Shown: positions 54,054-64,000 of the stretch, piece by piece | Layout of the letters: every line of letters starts with the position of its first letter | How positions within the stretch are numbered: the stretch's first letter is position 1 | NCBI RefSeq assembly: GCF_030503735.1 | Contig: NZ_CP073096.1 | Location: forward strand, 2,232,001-2,296,000 | Source of the DNA: Corynebacterium tuberculostearicum | Lineage (GTDB): Bacteria > Actinomycetota > Actinomycetes > Mycobacteriales > Mycobacteriaceae | Direction of reading: 5' to 3' | DNA length: 64,000 bases | Position numbers and translations under genes: made by a program | Notes under the pieces: model-generated | Seen by the model: the letters and a program-made list of their open reading frames with translations, nothing else | Told to the model about the DNA's origin: nothing | Databases searched by the model: none

Positions 54054-54734
54054 ATGAACTCCATTCTTCCCCTGATCGGCCTGGCGCTGCTTGATAGCTT
54101 GAGTGTGGGAGCCATCGTGGTGCCCATTGGCCTATTGCTGACCTGGGGATCCATGCGCAAGGGGGCTTACGCCACCTACCTGGCCACCGTCGCCACGGTC
54201 TATTTCGCGCTGGGGCTGATGCTGCTCGGAGGGACGCAACTATTCTTCGGATTTTTCGCGGAACTGAACCAACAAAAATGGTTCAGCGTGGCGAAGATAG
54301 GGGCCGGTTCGCTGTTGGCCGCCTATGGAATCTTGAGCCCCACGCCGAAAAAGAAAACCGCAGAGGACGATGCCCGCGTTTCGCGGAAGCGAGGATTCGG
54401 GCCACTCGCGATGGTTGGATTGGGTTTGGCCGTCAGCTTTGCCGAAGCGGCCACGATGGTTCCCTATTTGGCGGCGATCTCGATTGTGCAAGCGATGCAG
54501 CTGCCGGGAGCGGGGCAGGCCGGTGTGCTTGCGGGCTACTGCGTGGTCATGATCATTCCGGCAATAGTGGTGGGAGTGCTGGCGGGGGCGTACGGCGAGA
54601 AGCTCTTTCCCTGTCTGCAAAGGATCGCCCATCGCTTGGAGTATGAAACAAAGGTCACGCTGCTCTGGGTTGCCGCCATTGTGGGTATTTATCTGATTGT
54701 TCAGGGGTGGGGTGAGCTTGGGCACGACTTCTAG
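54054..54734 (+). CDS. GAP family (LysE superfamily) membrane protein
   Basis: 226 residues, six membrane segments in two groups of three, separated by a basic cytoplasmic loop (PTPKKKTAEDDARVSRKRGFG). This is the GAP / sulfolipid-addressing protein type, related to LysE exporters. Relatives in mycobacteria help move glycolipids to the surface. A divergent TetR regulator suggests inducible export. Substrate unknown. Confidence 0.8.
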   Translation: MNSILPLIGLALLDSLSVGAIVVPIGLLLTWGSMRKGAYATYLATVATVYFALGLMLLGGTQLFFGFFAELNQQKWFSVAKIGAGSLLAAYGILSPTPKKKTAEDDARVSRKRGFGPLAMVGLGLAVSFAEAATMVPYLAAISIVQAMQLPGAGQAGVLAGYCVVMIIPAIVVGVLAGAYGEKLFPCLQRIAHRLEYETKVTLLWVAAIVGIYLIVQGWGELGHDF

Positions 54735-54766
54735 CGCTAAAGCCACCAAGGCTTTAGCGCTAGTTG
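54731..54766 (+). terminator. Perfect 14-bp hairpin at the end of the GAP gene
   Basis: CTAGCGCTAAAGCC (54731-54744), loop ACCAA, exact reverse complement at 54750-54763, then TTG. It includes the GAP stop codon. It can serve as a terminator in either direction, though the T-run is short. Confidence 0.65.
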
Positions 54767-54778
54767 TCGTTGGTGGTT

Positions 54779-54990
54779 TTAGAGGACAATGCCCCAGGGT
54801 GGGGACCAGGCGGTTTTGCCGCCTACTCTGTCTATTCGGCCGCGCCTGCTGGGTTTGGTCGGGTCGTCGTTGTTGGCCCCGGTGTGGTGCCGACAGAGGG
54901 GTGACCAGGTTTTCCGGATTCGTGAATCCTCCGTGTTTCCAGGCGTGGATGTGGTGGATCTCTGATTCCTCGGCGGATTTGTTGCACCCC
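54779..54990 (-). pseudogene. HNH endonuclease (13E12-repeat type), C-terminal remnant with a frameshift
   Basis: Reading leftward, a frame gives PGCNKSAEESEIHHIHAWKHGG and then FTNPENLVTP. It then shifts by one base (extra C in a CCCC-like run near 54900) to LCRHHTGANNDDPTKPSRRG and RIDRVGGKTAWSPPWGIVL, ending at TAA (54779-54781). Both halves belong to the 13E12-type HNH domain, in the catalytic His-His and HHTGANND region. The N-terminal ~300 residues are missing, cut off at the lysS fragment. It is not expressed as a functional protein. Confidence 0.8.
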
Positions 54991-55502
54991 GGCCAGCTGG
55001 AAGTGACCATCGACTCCACCGTTGAAGAGCTCCAGGAGATCGCCAAGGTCATTGGCCTGGACGTTCCCGCCCGGGGCGCCTGGGGCCACGGCAAGCTGGT
55101 CGAAAAGATCTGGGAGGTCCTGTGCGAGGACCAGCTGGAAGGCCCCTCTTTGTCAAGAACTTCTCAGTGGAGTCCTCCCCGCTCACCCGCCAGCATCGTT
55201 CCGAGCCGGGAGTGACCGAAAAGTGGGATTTGTACGTGCGCGGTTTCGAGCTGGCTACCGGCTATTCTGAGCTTGTCGATCCTGTTGCCCAGCGCGAGCG
55301 CTTTGAGGATCAAGCGCCCCTGGCCGCCGGCGGCGACGAGGAAGCCATGGTTTTGGACGAGGACTTCCTCGCCGCGATGGAGCAGGACATGCCACCTACG
55401 ACCGGCACCGGCATGGGCATGGACCGCCTGCTCATGGCCCTGACCGGCCTGGGCATCCGCGTGACCGTGCTCTTCCCGCTGGTAAAACCGGAACAGAAAT
55501 AA
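54985..55502 (+). pseudogene. Truncated, frameshifted second copy of the lysS 3' third
   Basis: It translates as [20 protein letters not shown] and onward, matching the intact LysS from about residue 352 to the end ([20 protein letters not shown]). One base is missing at about 55146 compared with the intact gene, which shifts the frame after DQLEGP; the rest is open to the stop at 55500-55502. DNA identity to the intact copy is roughly 80 percent by eye, with exact blocks such as the GAGGACCAGCTGGAAGG region. Motif 3 remains ([19 protein letters not shown]). No start codon or 5' two-thirds exist, so it is a remnant. Confidence 0.9.
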
Positions 55503-55511
55503 CCGGCTGGC

Positions 55512-55540
55512 GCGCTCCTACCACGAGGGGAGCGCCTTTT
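55512..55540 (+). terminator. Terminator after the lysS remnant
   Basis: GCGCTCC (55512-55518) and GGAGCGC (55529-55535) followed by CTTTT. It directly follows the remnant's stop codon, as expected if this was once the natural end of a lysS gene. Confidence 0.75.
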
Positions 55541-55555
55541 GCGTGCGCTGTCGGC

Positions 55556-57094
55556 CTAGTCGGCGCCGGTAGGAAGCGGCGCGGCGGAGGTATCGCTGCG
55601 CAGGCGCTTAATAATGTTCTCGGCCGAAATCAGGCACATTGGCACGCCGACGCCTGGCACGGTGGTAGCCCCCGCATAGTAGAGGCCGTCTACCTTGCGC
55701 GAGGCATTGCGTCCGCGCAAAAACGCCGACTGTCGCAGCGTGTGGGCCGGTCCGATGGAGCCGGCCGACCAGGCATGGTAGCGCTCGGCAAAATCGGCCG
55801 GGCCGAGCGTGCGCTTGACGACGACCCTGTCTACCAAATCCGGCACCCCAGCCGTGGCTGCGATGTGGTTAAGGGCGGCGTCGGCAATCGCGGCAACGCG
55901 CTCGGATTCCTCTGCGTGGTAGGCATTGCCGAACCCGGGCGCCTCCGCGGCCGGCACCGGCACCAGAATGAAGAGGTTTTCGTGGCCCGCGGGCGCTACG
56001 TTCGGGTCGGTGGCTGAGGTCTTGGACACGTAGATGGACTCCGAGGCCCCCAACGGCCGGGTGGGCTCCGGACCGGAATAGACGGCACGGAAATCCGGAT
56101 CCCAATCTTGGCTAAAAAGCAGCGTATGGTGTGCTAGTTCTGGCAGCTCGCCCTTCACCCCGGCCAGAATGAGCACTGTGCCCAAGCCCGGATTGCGCCG
56201 GCCCCAGTAGCGCTCCGGGTAGGTGCGCAGCTGTGGTGGCAATAATTGGGTCTCGGTGTGGTGCAAGTCCGCCGCCGAGACCACAATATCGGCGTGGATA
56301 GCGCCCTTATTCGTGCGCACACCCGTGACCTGACGATTGGCAACCTTAATGGAGGTCACCTCCTCGCCCAAGCGGAAGTTGGCGCCAAACTTCCGTGCCT
56401 GCCGGTAGATGGCCTGAACCACGGCGGCGAAGCCACCCTGCGGGTAGCGCACGCCCTCCACCAGGTCGGTGTGGCTCATCAAAGAATACAGTGCCGGTGC
56501 GGCGGCCGGCTCGGAGGACAAAAAGACCGCCGGGTAGCTTAAGATTTGGCGCAGGCGGGCATCAGAAAACGTTCGGCCCACGTACTGCTTTAGGTTTACC
56601 GTCAGCAGAGCCATGAGGCGCGAAATCCGGGTGCGGATATCGCGGTGCACCAGGTTCAGCGGCGCGGAGAAGGTGGTGTAAAGGAAGTGCTTAAGCGCCA
56701 TCTCATAGGTATCGCTGGCCTGCGCTAAGTACGCGTGGACTTTCTCCCCCGCGCTGGGCTCGAGTGACTCGAAAAGCGCGGTGACTTCCTCGATGCCGGA
56801 GCGCACGTCCACCGGAGCATCGCCGTGAAATACGCGGTAGGCAGGGGAGAGGTCCACTAGATCTAGCTCTGCCTCGGTGGAGGTGCCGCACAGCGCAAAG
56901 AACTGGTCGAATGCCTCTGGCATCAGGTACCAGGAAGGGCCGGTGTCCCACCGGAAGCCGGCTTCCTCGAAGCTGCCGGCACGCCCGCCTACCTCATCCA
57001 GCGAGTCCACGACGGTGACCTCGTAGCCCTCGCGGCCGAGCAAAGCGGCGGTGGCGAGGCCGGCGATGCCGGCTCCAATAACAACGGCGTGCAT
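55556..57094 (-). CDS. crtI: Phytoene desaturase
   Basis: 512 residues. The N-terminal FAD motif is VVIGAGIAGLATAALLGREGYEVTVVDSLDEVGGRAG; the C-terminal CrtI signature region includes GLYYAGATTVPGVGVPMCLISAENI. It introduces double bonds into phytoene to give lycopene-type carotenoids. It starts ten bases after crtB, so they form a two-gene operon. No crtE or cyclase is in the window. Confidence 0.92.
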   Translation of the reverse strand: MHAVVIGAGIAGLATAALLGREGYEVTVVDSLDEVGGRAGSFEEAGFRWDTGPSWYLMPEAFDQFFALCGTSTEAELDLVDLSPAYRVFHGDAPVDVRSGIEEVTALFESLEPSAGEKVHAYLAQASDTYEMALKHFLYTTFSAPLNLVHRDIRTRISRLMALLTVNLKQYVGRTFSDARLRQILSYPAVFLSSEPAAAPALYSLMSHTDLVEGVRYPQGGFAAVVQAIYRQARKFGANFRLGEEVTSIKVANRQVTGVRTNKGAIHADIVVSAADLHHTETQLLPPQLRTYPERYWGRRNPGLGTVLILAGVKGELPELAHHTLLFSQDWDPDFRAVYSGPEPTRPLGASESIYVSKTSATDPNVAPAGHENLFILVPVPAAEAPGFGNAYHAEESERVAAIADAALNHIAATAGVPDLVDRVVVKRTLGPADFAERYHAWSAGSIGPAHTLRQSAFLRGRNASRKVDGLYYAGATTVPGVGVPMCLISAENIIKRLRSDTSAAPLPTGAD

Positions 57095-57104
57095 GTTGTT
57101 CTCC

Positions 57105-57980
57105 TTAATCTCCGGCTAGGGGCGGGGTCAGGTTGCTGTGGCCGCGACGGCGCACCGCGTGGGCCGCGAGCCAAGCCTTGGTATGGTTCGGCACGGATAC
57201 TCGCGTGGTGGCAAGTACCGTAGCCGGAGTGGCGGCGAGGCGATTGGTGAGCTCAGCAAAGATATCCGCCGCCGCGCTCACACCGACCCGCGCGGAAGCC
57301 GGGAGCACGTCGATGGTGAGCGCGGCGGTGGCGAGCTCCTGGCGGATCTCTGCGATGAGCGCGGACTTGGTGGCCTCATCAATCCGTCCCGATGGGGCCT
57401 GCTGAAAATAGGTTCGGCCCAAAGTGGAGCTATCCTCACCCAGGTCACGCAGGAAATTAATCTTTTGAAAGGCTGACCCTAGAGCGCGGGCACCGCGCTC
57501 CATCGCGGCGCGGTCGGCGGGGGAGACGTCCTCTTCGGCCAAGAAAATTTGCAGGCACAATAACCCAATGACTTCCGCTGAGCCGTAGATATAGTCCTGC
57601 AATTCCGATGGGGAGTACTCGCGCTGGGTGAGATCCGCACGCATGGAGTTAAAGAAGGCAGCAAGGTACTCGCGGTGGAAGCCGCAGCGGCGAGCAGTGA
57701 TGGCATAAGCGTGCACTATCGGGTCGGTGTGCAGTCGCCGTTGCGGTGCGGCCAGGATGGTCTTTTCGTAGGCATCCAGCGCGGCGGCGGGGTCGGTGTG
57801 GGCTTGCGCTGCGGCGCCGTCGACAAGCTCGTCTGCAATGCGCACCACCGCATACAGGTGGCGGATATCAGCGCGCACCCGCCCACGCAAAAGCCGCGTG
57901 GCCAGGGAGAAGCTGGTAGAGTACTGCCCCATAACCTGCGCGGCCGCGCGGGAGGCCGCTTGGTCATAGCGAGTCAACAT
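57105..57980 (-). CDS. crtB: Phytoene synthase
   Basis: 291 residues from the ATG at 57978-57980. The frame extends to 58097 but would overlap the Abi gene's end and adds non-family sequence. The Asp-rich motifs are present: DELVDG in the first helix pair, and INFLRDLGEDSS. TSFSLATRLL and YIYGSAEVIGLLCLQIF are further trans-isoprenyl synthase features. It condenses two geranylgeranyl diphosphates to phytoene. Confidence 0.9.
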   Translation of the reverse strand: MLTRYDQAASRAAAQVMGQYSTSFSLATRLLRGRVRADIRHLYAVVRIADELVDGAAAQAHTDPAAALDAYEKTILAAPQRRLHTDPIVHAYAITARRCGFHREYLAAFFNSMRADLTQREYSPSELQDYIYGSAEVIGLLCLQIFLAEEDVSPADRAAMERGARALGSAFQKINFLRDLGEDSSTLGRTYFQQAPSGRIDEATKSALIAEIRQELATAALTIDVLPASARVGVSAAADIFAELTNRLAATPATVLATTRVSVPNHTKAWLAAHAVRRRGHSNLTPPLAGD

Positions 57981-58015
57981 ATCTGTCAACGTAGCACGTG
58001 CTGAGCGGAGGGCTT

Positions 58016-58657
58016 CTAGGGACGCTGGCTTCTTAGCATTCGAACTCTTGATTGCTCGAGTATCCAGGAGGCCGCTTCCGGGGAGATCCAGGAACAAACT
58101 TTGTGAAGTGCTGTTGATATGTTGTCCAATTCCTTCTCTTCCATGCCGCGGCAGTCCCTAATGATGGGTTCATGGTGGGCTGCCCTGTTTCGAAAGGTGT
58201 AAATGATTTGTACTTGAGCCTCGAAATCCTTTCGGGAAACCCGTGAGGAAAAGGTGGAGTGAAGGCATGGCCATATCGTCGTCTGATAAGTCGTGGTCAA
58301 CAGGTATCGCCAGAAATCAAAATTTAATTCTGCGATTACCTTTCCGGTGTTCCGATTCTTATTGAAATTGGTGCGTCTCTGGGCTTTTGTTATTGCTTTC
58401 TTGGATTGGGAAGTGAAAGGAATTTTTGGGGAGTCAAACCACTCGGGGCCGTACTTGGCCGAGAGTGCTGTGTCTATGTGGTTCCTCAGAAGTACCTCAG
58501 CGTGCTGAATATCTTCTAGGAATGCCTTCGAGACGCGGGTGTTCCATAGATAAAGAGCCGCCGGGTCAGGATGATCGAGAAACCTTTTCATTCTGGGAGC
58601 TGAAAACCATTCAATTAGCTGGCGTTGGGTAGCTGATTGAGGCGTCATGGCTCCCAT
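58016..58657 (-). CDS. Abi family protein (Abi_2 / HEPN-like), possible phage-defence gene
   Basis: About 213 residues from the ATG at 58655-58657 (MGAMTPQSATQRQLIEW); a start three codons later (58648) or further upstream is possible. SKAFLEDIQHAEVLLRNHIDTAL and YTFRNRAAHHEPII fit the Abi_2/AbiD group, where R-x4-6-H (RNRAAHHE) is the HEPN RNase-like active site. It is clearly more AT-rich than its neighbours, which suggests transfer. It lies between guaB1 and crtB, all leftward. No partner antitoxin is seen. Confidence 0.78.
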   Translation of the reverse strand: MGAMTPQSATQRQLIEWFSAPRMKRFLDHPDPAALYLWNTRVSKAFLEDIQHAEVLLRNHIDTALSAKYGPEWFDSPKIPFTSQSKKAITKAQRRTNFNKNRNTGKVIAELNFDFWRYLLTTTYQTTIWPCLHSTFSSRVSRKDFEAQVQIIYTFRNRAAHHEPIIRDCRGMEEKELDNISTALHKVCSWISPEAASWILEQSRVRMLRSQRP

Positions 58658-58726
58658 GGTAGTGTCGCATTTGAAAGCCCCAGAGCGATCCCTGCAGGCC
58701 ATCTGCACATCACTGGGGTTATTGTT

Positions 58727-60259
<1,533 letters not shown>

Positions 60260-60275
60260 TCAGTATCCTGTCTGG

Positions 60276-61697
60276 GTGTCTCAGAAACCAGATCCCCAAA
60301 TTTCCGCAGAGGTAAAAATCAACCTCACCATCCTCGTCCTTGGTGCGATGGTGATGATCCTGAACGAGACCGCACTTTCGGTGGCGCTGCCCACCATCAT
60401 GGCGGACTATGGGATCCCGGCCACCTCTGCGCAGTGGCTGCTTACCGGTTTCCTGCTCACCATGGGCGTGGTCATCCCTACCACGGGTTTTCTCATGGAT
60501 AAGTTCACCACCCGACAGATCTTTCTGGCCTCGTCTGGTGTTTTCCTTGCCGGTACCGTGTTGGCTGCCCTTGCCCCGGCCTTCGGCGTCTTACTCGCGG
60601 GGCGCGTCTTCCAAGCCGTCGGGACAGCGTTGATGATCCCCACCCTGATGACGGTGGCCATGACCCTCGTCCCGCCGCAGCGCCGCGGCAGCGTCATGGG
60701 CATTATTTCCGTGGTCATTTCGGTCGCCCCGGCGCTCGGCCCCACGGTAGGTGGTGTCATCTTGAGCATTTCTACATGGCATGTCATTTTCTGGGCCATG
60801 GTGCCGCTGCTCGGTCTCATCTGCGCCACAGGCTACTTCCGCCTAGTCAACGTGGGTGATAAGCGTGATACCCCGCTGGATTTCCCCTCCGTCCTCTTAT
60901 CCGTCATCGCCTTTGGCGGGCTTGTATACGGTGTTTCCTCCATCGAGAACATGCTGGATGGCGATGGCGTAAGAGACATCATTGTCCTCGCGGTTGGCGT
61001 GGTGACTCTAGCGCTATTTACCCGCCGCCAGCTGCGCCTAGCCAAAGATAACCGTGCCCTTTTGGACATGCGCCCGTTTACGGTCCCCAACTTCACCGTG
61101 GCGGTACTTGGCATGCTGCTCATGTTCGGGTTGCTGCTCGGCGTGGTCAACATTTTGCCCATCTATCTGCAGACCTCCCTGGCGGTAAGCTCGCTGGTAA
61201 CCGGGTTCGTCGTCATGCCTGGCGGCTTGCTCCAAGGCGGCATCTCGCCGATGGTCGGCCGCCTTTATGATGTCCACGGGCCCCGCCCGCTCATGATCCC
61301 CGGCGCCCTGATATTCGCTGCAGGAACTTGGTTGATGACCCTGCTTAGCCAGGACAGCGCGGTATGGATGGTCATTGGCATGCACATCCTTTTTGCGCTG
61401 GGCATCGCGCTTATGATGACGCCGCTGATGACGACGTCCCTGGCCTCCCTACCGGACTATCTCTATTCCCATGGTTCTGCCATCCTCAATACCCTCCAGC
61501 AGCTGGCGGGCGCAGCCGGCACTGCTTTTTTGATGACCTTCCTCTCCCGCGGCACCAAGTCCGGTGCCGCCCAAGGCATGAATGAAGCCGCAGCCACCGC
61601 TCACGGTGCGCACTGGGCCTTCCTTTTCGCCGGAGTGCTCTCGATCGTGGTTGTGGTGCTTGCCCCATTCTTAAAGCGGGTGCCGTCCGCAAACTAG
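60276..61697 (+). CDS. MFS transporter, DHA2 (14-TM drug/H+ antiporter) family
   Basis: 473 residues from GTG 60276; TATCCT (60264-60269) directly upstream suggests a leaderless mRNA. The frame continues upstream to 60150 but would overlap the divergent guaB1 start. It has 12-14 membrane segments. NETALSVALPTIMADYGIPATSAQWLLTGFLL is the DHA2 motif D1 region, and MDKFTTRQIFLAS is motif A. Motif C (SVAPALGPTVGGVI) indicates an exporter. Substrates unknown. Confidence 0.9.
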   Translation: MSQKPDPQISAEVKINLTILVLGAMVMILNETALSVALPTIMADYGIPATSAQWLLTGFLLTMGVVIPTTGFLMDKFTTRQIFLASSGVFLAGTVLAALAPAFGVLLAGRVFQAVGTALMIPTLMTVAMTLVPPQRRGSVMGIISVVISVAPALGPTVGGVILSISTWHVIFWAMVPLLGLICATGYFRLVNVGDKRDTPLDFPSVLLSVIAFGGLVYGVSSIENMLDGDGVRDIIVLAVGVVTLALFTRRQLRLAKDNRALLDMRPFTVPNFTVAVLGMLLMFGLLLGVVNILPIYLQTSLAVSSLVTGFVVMPGGLLQGGISPMVGRLYDVHGPRPLMIPGALIFAAGTWLMTLLSQDSAVWMVIGMHILFALGIALMMTPLMTTSLASLPDYLYSHGSAILNTLQQLAGAAGTAFLMTFLSRGTKSGAAQGMNEAAATAHGAHWAFLFAGVLSIVVVVLAPFLKRVPSAN

Positions 61698-61714
61698 CCA
61701 CCAGAGCATGCAAG

Positions 61715-61741
61715 AGGTCCGCACGCGTGGCATGCGGGCCT
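61715..61741 (+). terminator. Terminator between the MFS gene and the convergent pseudokinase gene
   Basis: AGGTCCGCACGC (61715-61726), loop GTG, GCATGCGGGCCT (61730-61741) with two G-U/A-C type variations. Only a short T-containing tail follows. Confidence 0.6.
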
Positions 61742-61756
61742 GTAATTATGGCGCGG

Positions 61757-62959
61757 TTAAGAGGCGCATAGCGGCAGGTTCAGCCGCTCATCCTCGGCGT
61801 TATCGCCCCACACCAGGAACGCGGACTGCGTGCCTTCAACGGCCATGACATAGGTAGGCACATCCGCAGTAGTTTCGAAGCTTTGGATGGTGCACTGATC
61901 ATTGGAAAGCTCGACCGGTTCGGCGTCGGGAAGCATGGCGTCGCGCTCCTCCACGCTGGGGTAGTAGGTCACGATATAGCTAAACCCATCGCCCACGCAG
62001 GAAATCTTTGCCTCTTGGCCAGTTTCCGGATCGCGTGACGAGCATTTTGCCCCATCGAAGCCGTCCTGGCCGCTGCGCGAGCCCACCAGGTTCGGATAGG
62101 CATCCGCCAGGTTCTGCTCCCTGTCATTCCAGCTGGGGTAGGACAGGAAGAACCACAGTGCGGCCGCCGCAGCAATCGCGGCCACCGCCAACACAGTGAT
62201 GAGCGCAATAAGCCCGCCCTTGCCCTTTTTCTTCGGTGCCGGCGCCATCGGCTGCTGCGCCATGGGCTGGGCCATCGCCTGCGGTTGTTGCTGTTGTTGC
62301 GGTGGGGCGAATTGCTGCTGTGGGCGCGGCTCCGGCTCCTGCACGCGCGGAATCTGCGCGGTATCAAACTCGCGCTGCGGGCGCAGGTGCTCCACCACAT
62401 CCTTGGCACTACCCGCATTGCCGGTGGGCTTATACTCTGGGCACTTGCGGGCGACGAGCTCTTCAAATGCCGCTACCGCATCGCCGTGCTCCTCACCGGA
62501 CGGGCCGGCTGCGGCCAGCACCGAAATTTGGCGTTGCTTATCGACGCCCACTCGGGCCTCCCTCAGCCCATGCACCGCAAAATCCGCCTGATTGCGAGAA
62601 ATCAAAAAATCCACCGCACCTGCCAGCGGGCCGAAGACCTCCACGGCATCCTCGCGGCTGAGGTTATCGGGCAGCTGCGAAAGCTGCGTGCCGGCAAAAC
62701 CCTCGCGCACGATGAACTCTTGGCCGTCTGCGGTGGTGCCCGTGCCGACCAGCGGTGCGATAGCCGGGTGATGCAAGCCATGCAACGCGGTGGACTTTTC
62801 CACCATGCCGGTGGTACCCGGGGCAAAGATCTCCACACTCAACCGCTGGTGGGTGGTGCCGTCTTCTACGGCGAAAAGCGTGGAGGAAGGGGCGCCATCC
62901 ACTACGGCCAATTCGTGCAAGTTGTGCTGGGTGGCAAAGAACTCAGGAAGCTGGGGCAC
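61757..62959 (-). CDS. Membrane-anchored pseudokinase-like protein
   Basis: 400 residues from the GTG at 62957-62959, nine bases after AAGGAA; a TTG seven codons upstream is possible. Residues 1-175 follow a Ser/Thr kinase outline: HHPAIAPLVGTG, AVHGLREARVGVDKQRQISVLAAAG in place of the HRD...N...DFG region, and DAVAAFEELVARKCPEY in place of the DVYALG helix. The VAIK Lys, HRD Asp and DFG Asp are not recognisable. A Pro/Gln-rich linker, Lys-rich stretch and one membrane helix (GLIALITVLAVAAIAAAAALWFF) precede a ~130-residue external domain with Cys residues. It may act as a sensor or scaffold. Confidence 0.7.
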   Translation of the reverse strand: MPQLPEFFATQHNLHELAVVDGAPSSTLFAVEDGTTHQRLSVEIFAPGTTGMVEKSTALHGLHHPAIAPLVGTGTTADGQEFIVREGFAGTQLSQLPDNLSREDAVEVFGPLAGAVDFLISRNQADFAVHGLREARVGVDKQRQISVLAAAGPSGEEHGDAVAAFEELVARKCPEYKPTGNAGSAKDVVEHLRPQREFDTAQIPRVQEPEPRPQQQFAPPQQQQQPQAMAQPMAQQPMAPAPKKKGKGGLIALITVLAVAAIAAAAALWFFLSYPSWNDREQNLADAYPNLVGSRSGQDGFDGAKCSSRDPETGQEAKISCVGDGFSYIVTYYPSVEERDAMLPDAEPVELSNDQCTIQSFETTADVPTYVMAVEGTQSAFLVWGDNAEDERLNLPLCAS

Positions 62960-63114
62960 GATCAAGATTTCCTTAAACAATGCGGGAGAGGGCAGGGAAC
63001 AATAAAACGATTCTAGATTACATGCCCGTGCCCCTGTTCGCTACCGGCGTACACCCGTGTGAGCTGCAAGAATGGTAGATTCTCGAGGCATTGCGGGTAT
63101 CTGGGGACAAAACC

Positions 63115-63142
63115 GGAAATTATCGGCGGATTGCCGCGTTAG
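63115..63142 (+). promoter_or_regulatory. Sigma-H-type promoter of clpC, with a possible ClgR palindrome
   Basis: GGAAAT (63115-63120), 16 bases, CGTTAG (63137-63142) fits the corynebacterial/mycobacterial SigH consensus GGAAYA-N16-18-GTTR. Within the spacer, CGGC-N5-GCCG (63124-63136) could be a ClgR site. C. glutamicum clpC is known to be controlled by both ClgR and SigH. It lies 38 bases before the clpC ATG. Confidence 0.55.
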
Positions 63143-63180
63143 AGTGGGTACCACATTAGAAGCGAAAGTATAGGGGAATC

Positions 63181-64000
<820 letters not shown>

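Noticed and set aside
57981..58097. Longer crtB start at 58097
   Set aside because: It would overlap the end of the Abi gene by 82 bases and adds sequence unlike phytoene synthases.

Overview
The window is chromosomal DNA of a Corynebacterium species (high-GC actinobacterium with a mycolic-acid envelope). The evidence is the tiny PorH/PorA-type porin genes directly downstream of a stand-alone groEL, a C1-peptidase pair, a small Cys-Cys-tailed protein next to an ArsA-like ATPase, a Pls/PosA-type peptide synthetase, mannolipid-type GT87 glycosyltransferase, and a folate block in the order ppa / dac-tilS-hpt-ftsH-folE-folP-folB-folK that I recall from C. glutamicum. Species cannot be fixed from sequence reading alone. 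No rRNA, tRNA, CRISPR array, prophage or intact insertion sequence was seen.

Layout. 1-5.6 kb: end of an ABC-2-like permease, then a leftward block def / N-acetylglutamate-synthase-like GNAT / (44-bp tandem repeat) / xth / cls, diverging from a DUF3263 gene and a LytR_C-domain envelope protein. 5.7-15 kb: a YbdK-type carboxylate-amine ligase, then a leftward Mrp cation/proton antiporter operon (mrpA(B)CDEFG) that runs on into a GT87 mannosyltransferase. 15-21 kb: an M20 dipeptidase, an OPT oligopeptide transporter, and CIRCE-controlled groEL. 21-26 kb: porH, porA (43 aa), polyphosphate kinase 2, a secreted S33-type lipase/esterase and a secreted metallophosphoesterase with a GSSx repeat. 26-30.4 kb: a 1304-residue Pls/PosA-like NRPS with a MarR regulator abutting it. 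30.4-32.3 kb: rhodanese, a DUF559 nuclease-like protein and inorganic pyrophosphatase.

32.4-43.7 kb is a rightward, tightly overlapping housekeeping block: DD-carboxypeptidase, tRNA-Ile lysidine synthetase, hypoxanthine phosphoribosyltransferase, FtsH, four folate genes, two membrane proteins, then a Rossmann/DUF2520-like protein, a degenerate PanC-like protein and a GNAT enzyme. 43.7-51.6 kb runs leftward: two tandem C1 aminopeptidases, the cstA / CC-tailed protein / ArsA-like ATPase trio, and a Tat-exported PhoX-type phosphatase.

51.8-55.5 kb holds the clearest sign of rearrangement: an intact lysS is followed by a TetR/GAP-family efflux-type pair and a frameshifted HNH-endonuclease remnant, and then by a second, diverged and frameshifted 3' third of lysS that still carries a terminator. 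55.5-64 kb: carotenoid genes crtI and crtB, an AT-rich Abi/HEPN gene, guaB1, a divergent MFS exporter, a membrane-anchored pseudokinase-like protein and the start of clpC behind a sigma-H-like promoter.

Functionally the window is mostly envelope biology (porins, cardiolipin, mannosylation, PBP4, mycolate-era secreted hydrolases), peptide uptake and breakdown (OPT, M20, C1 pair, CstA), stress proteostasis (GroEL, FtsH, ClpC) and folate/purine metabolism. The items most worth a second look are the lysS duplication island, the Pls-like synthetase, the CstA-CC-ArsA trio, and the degenerate KPR-like/PanC-like pair.
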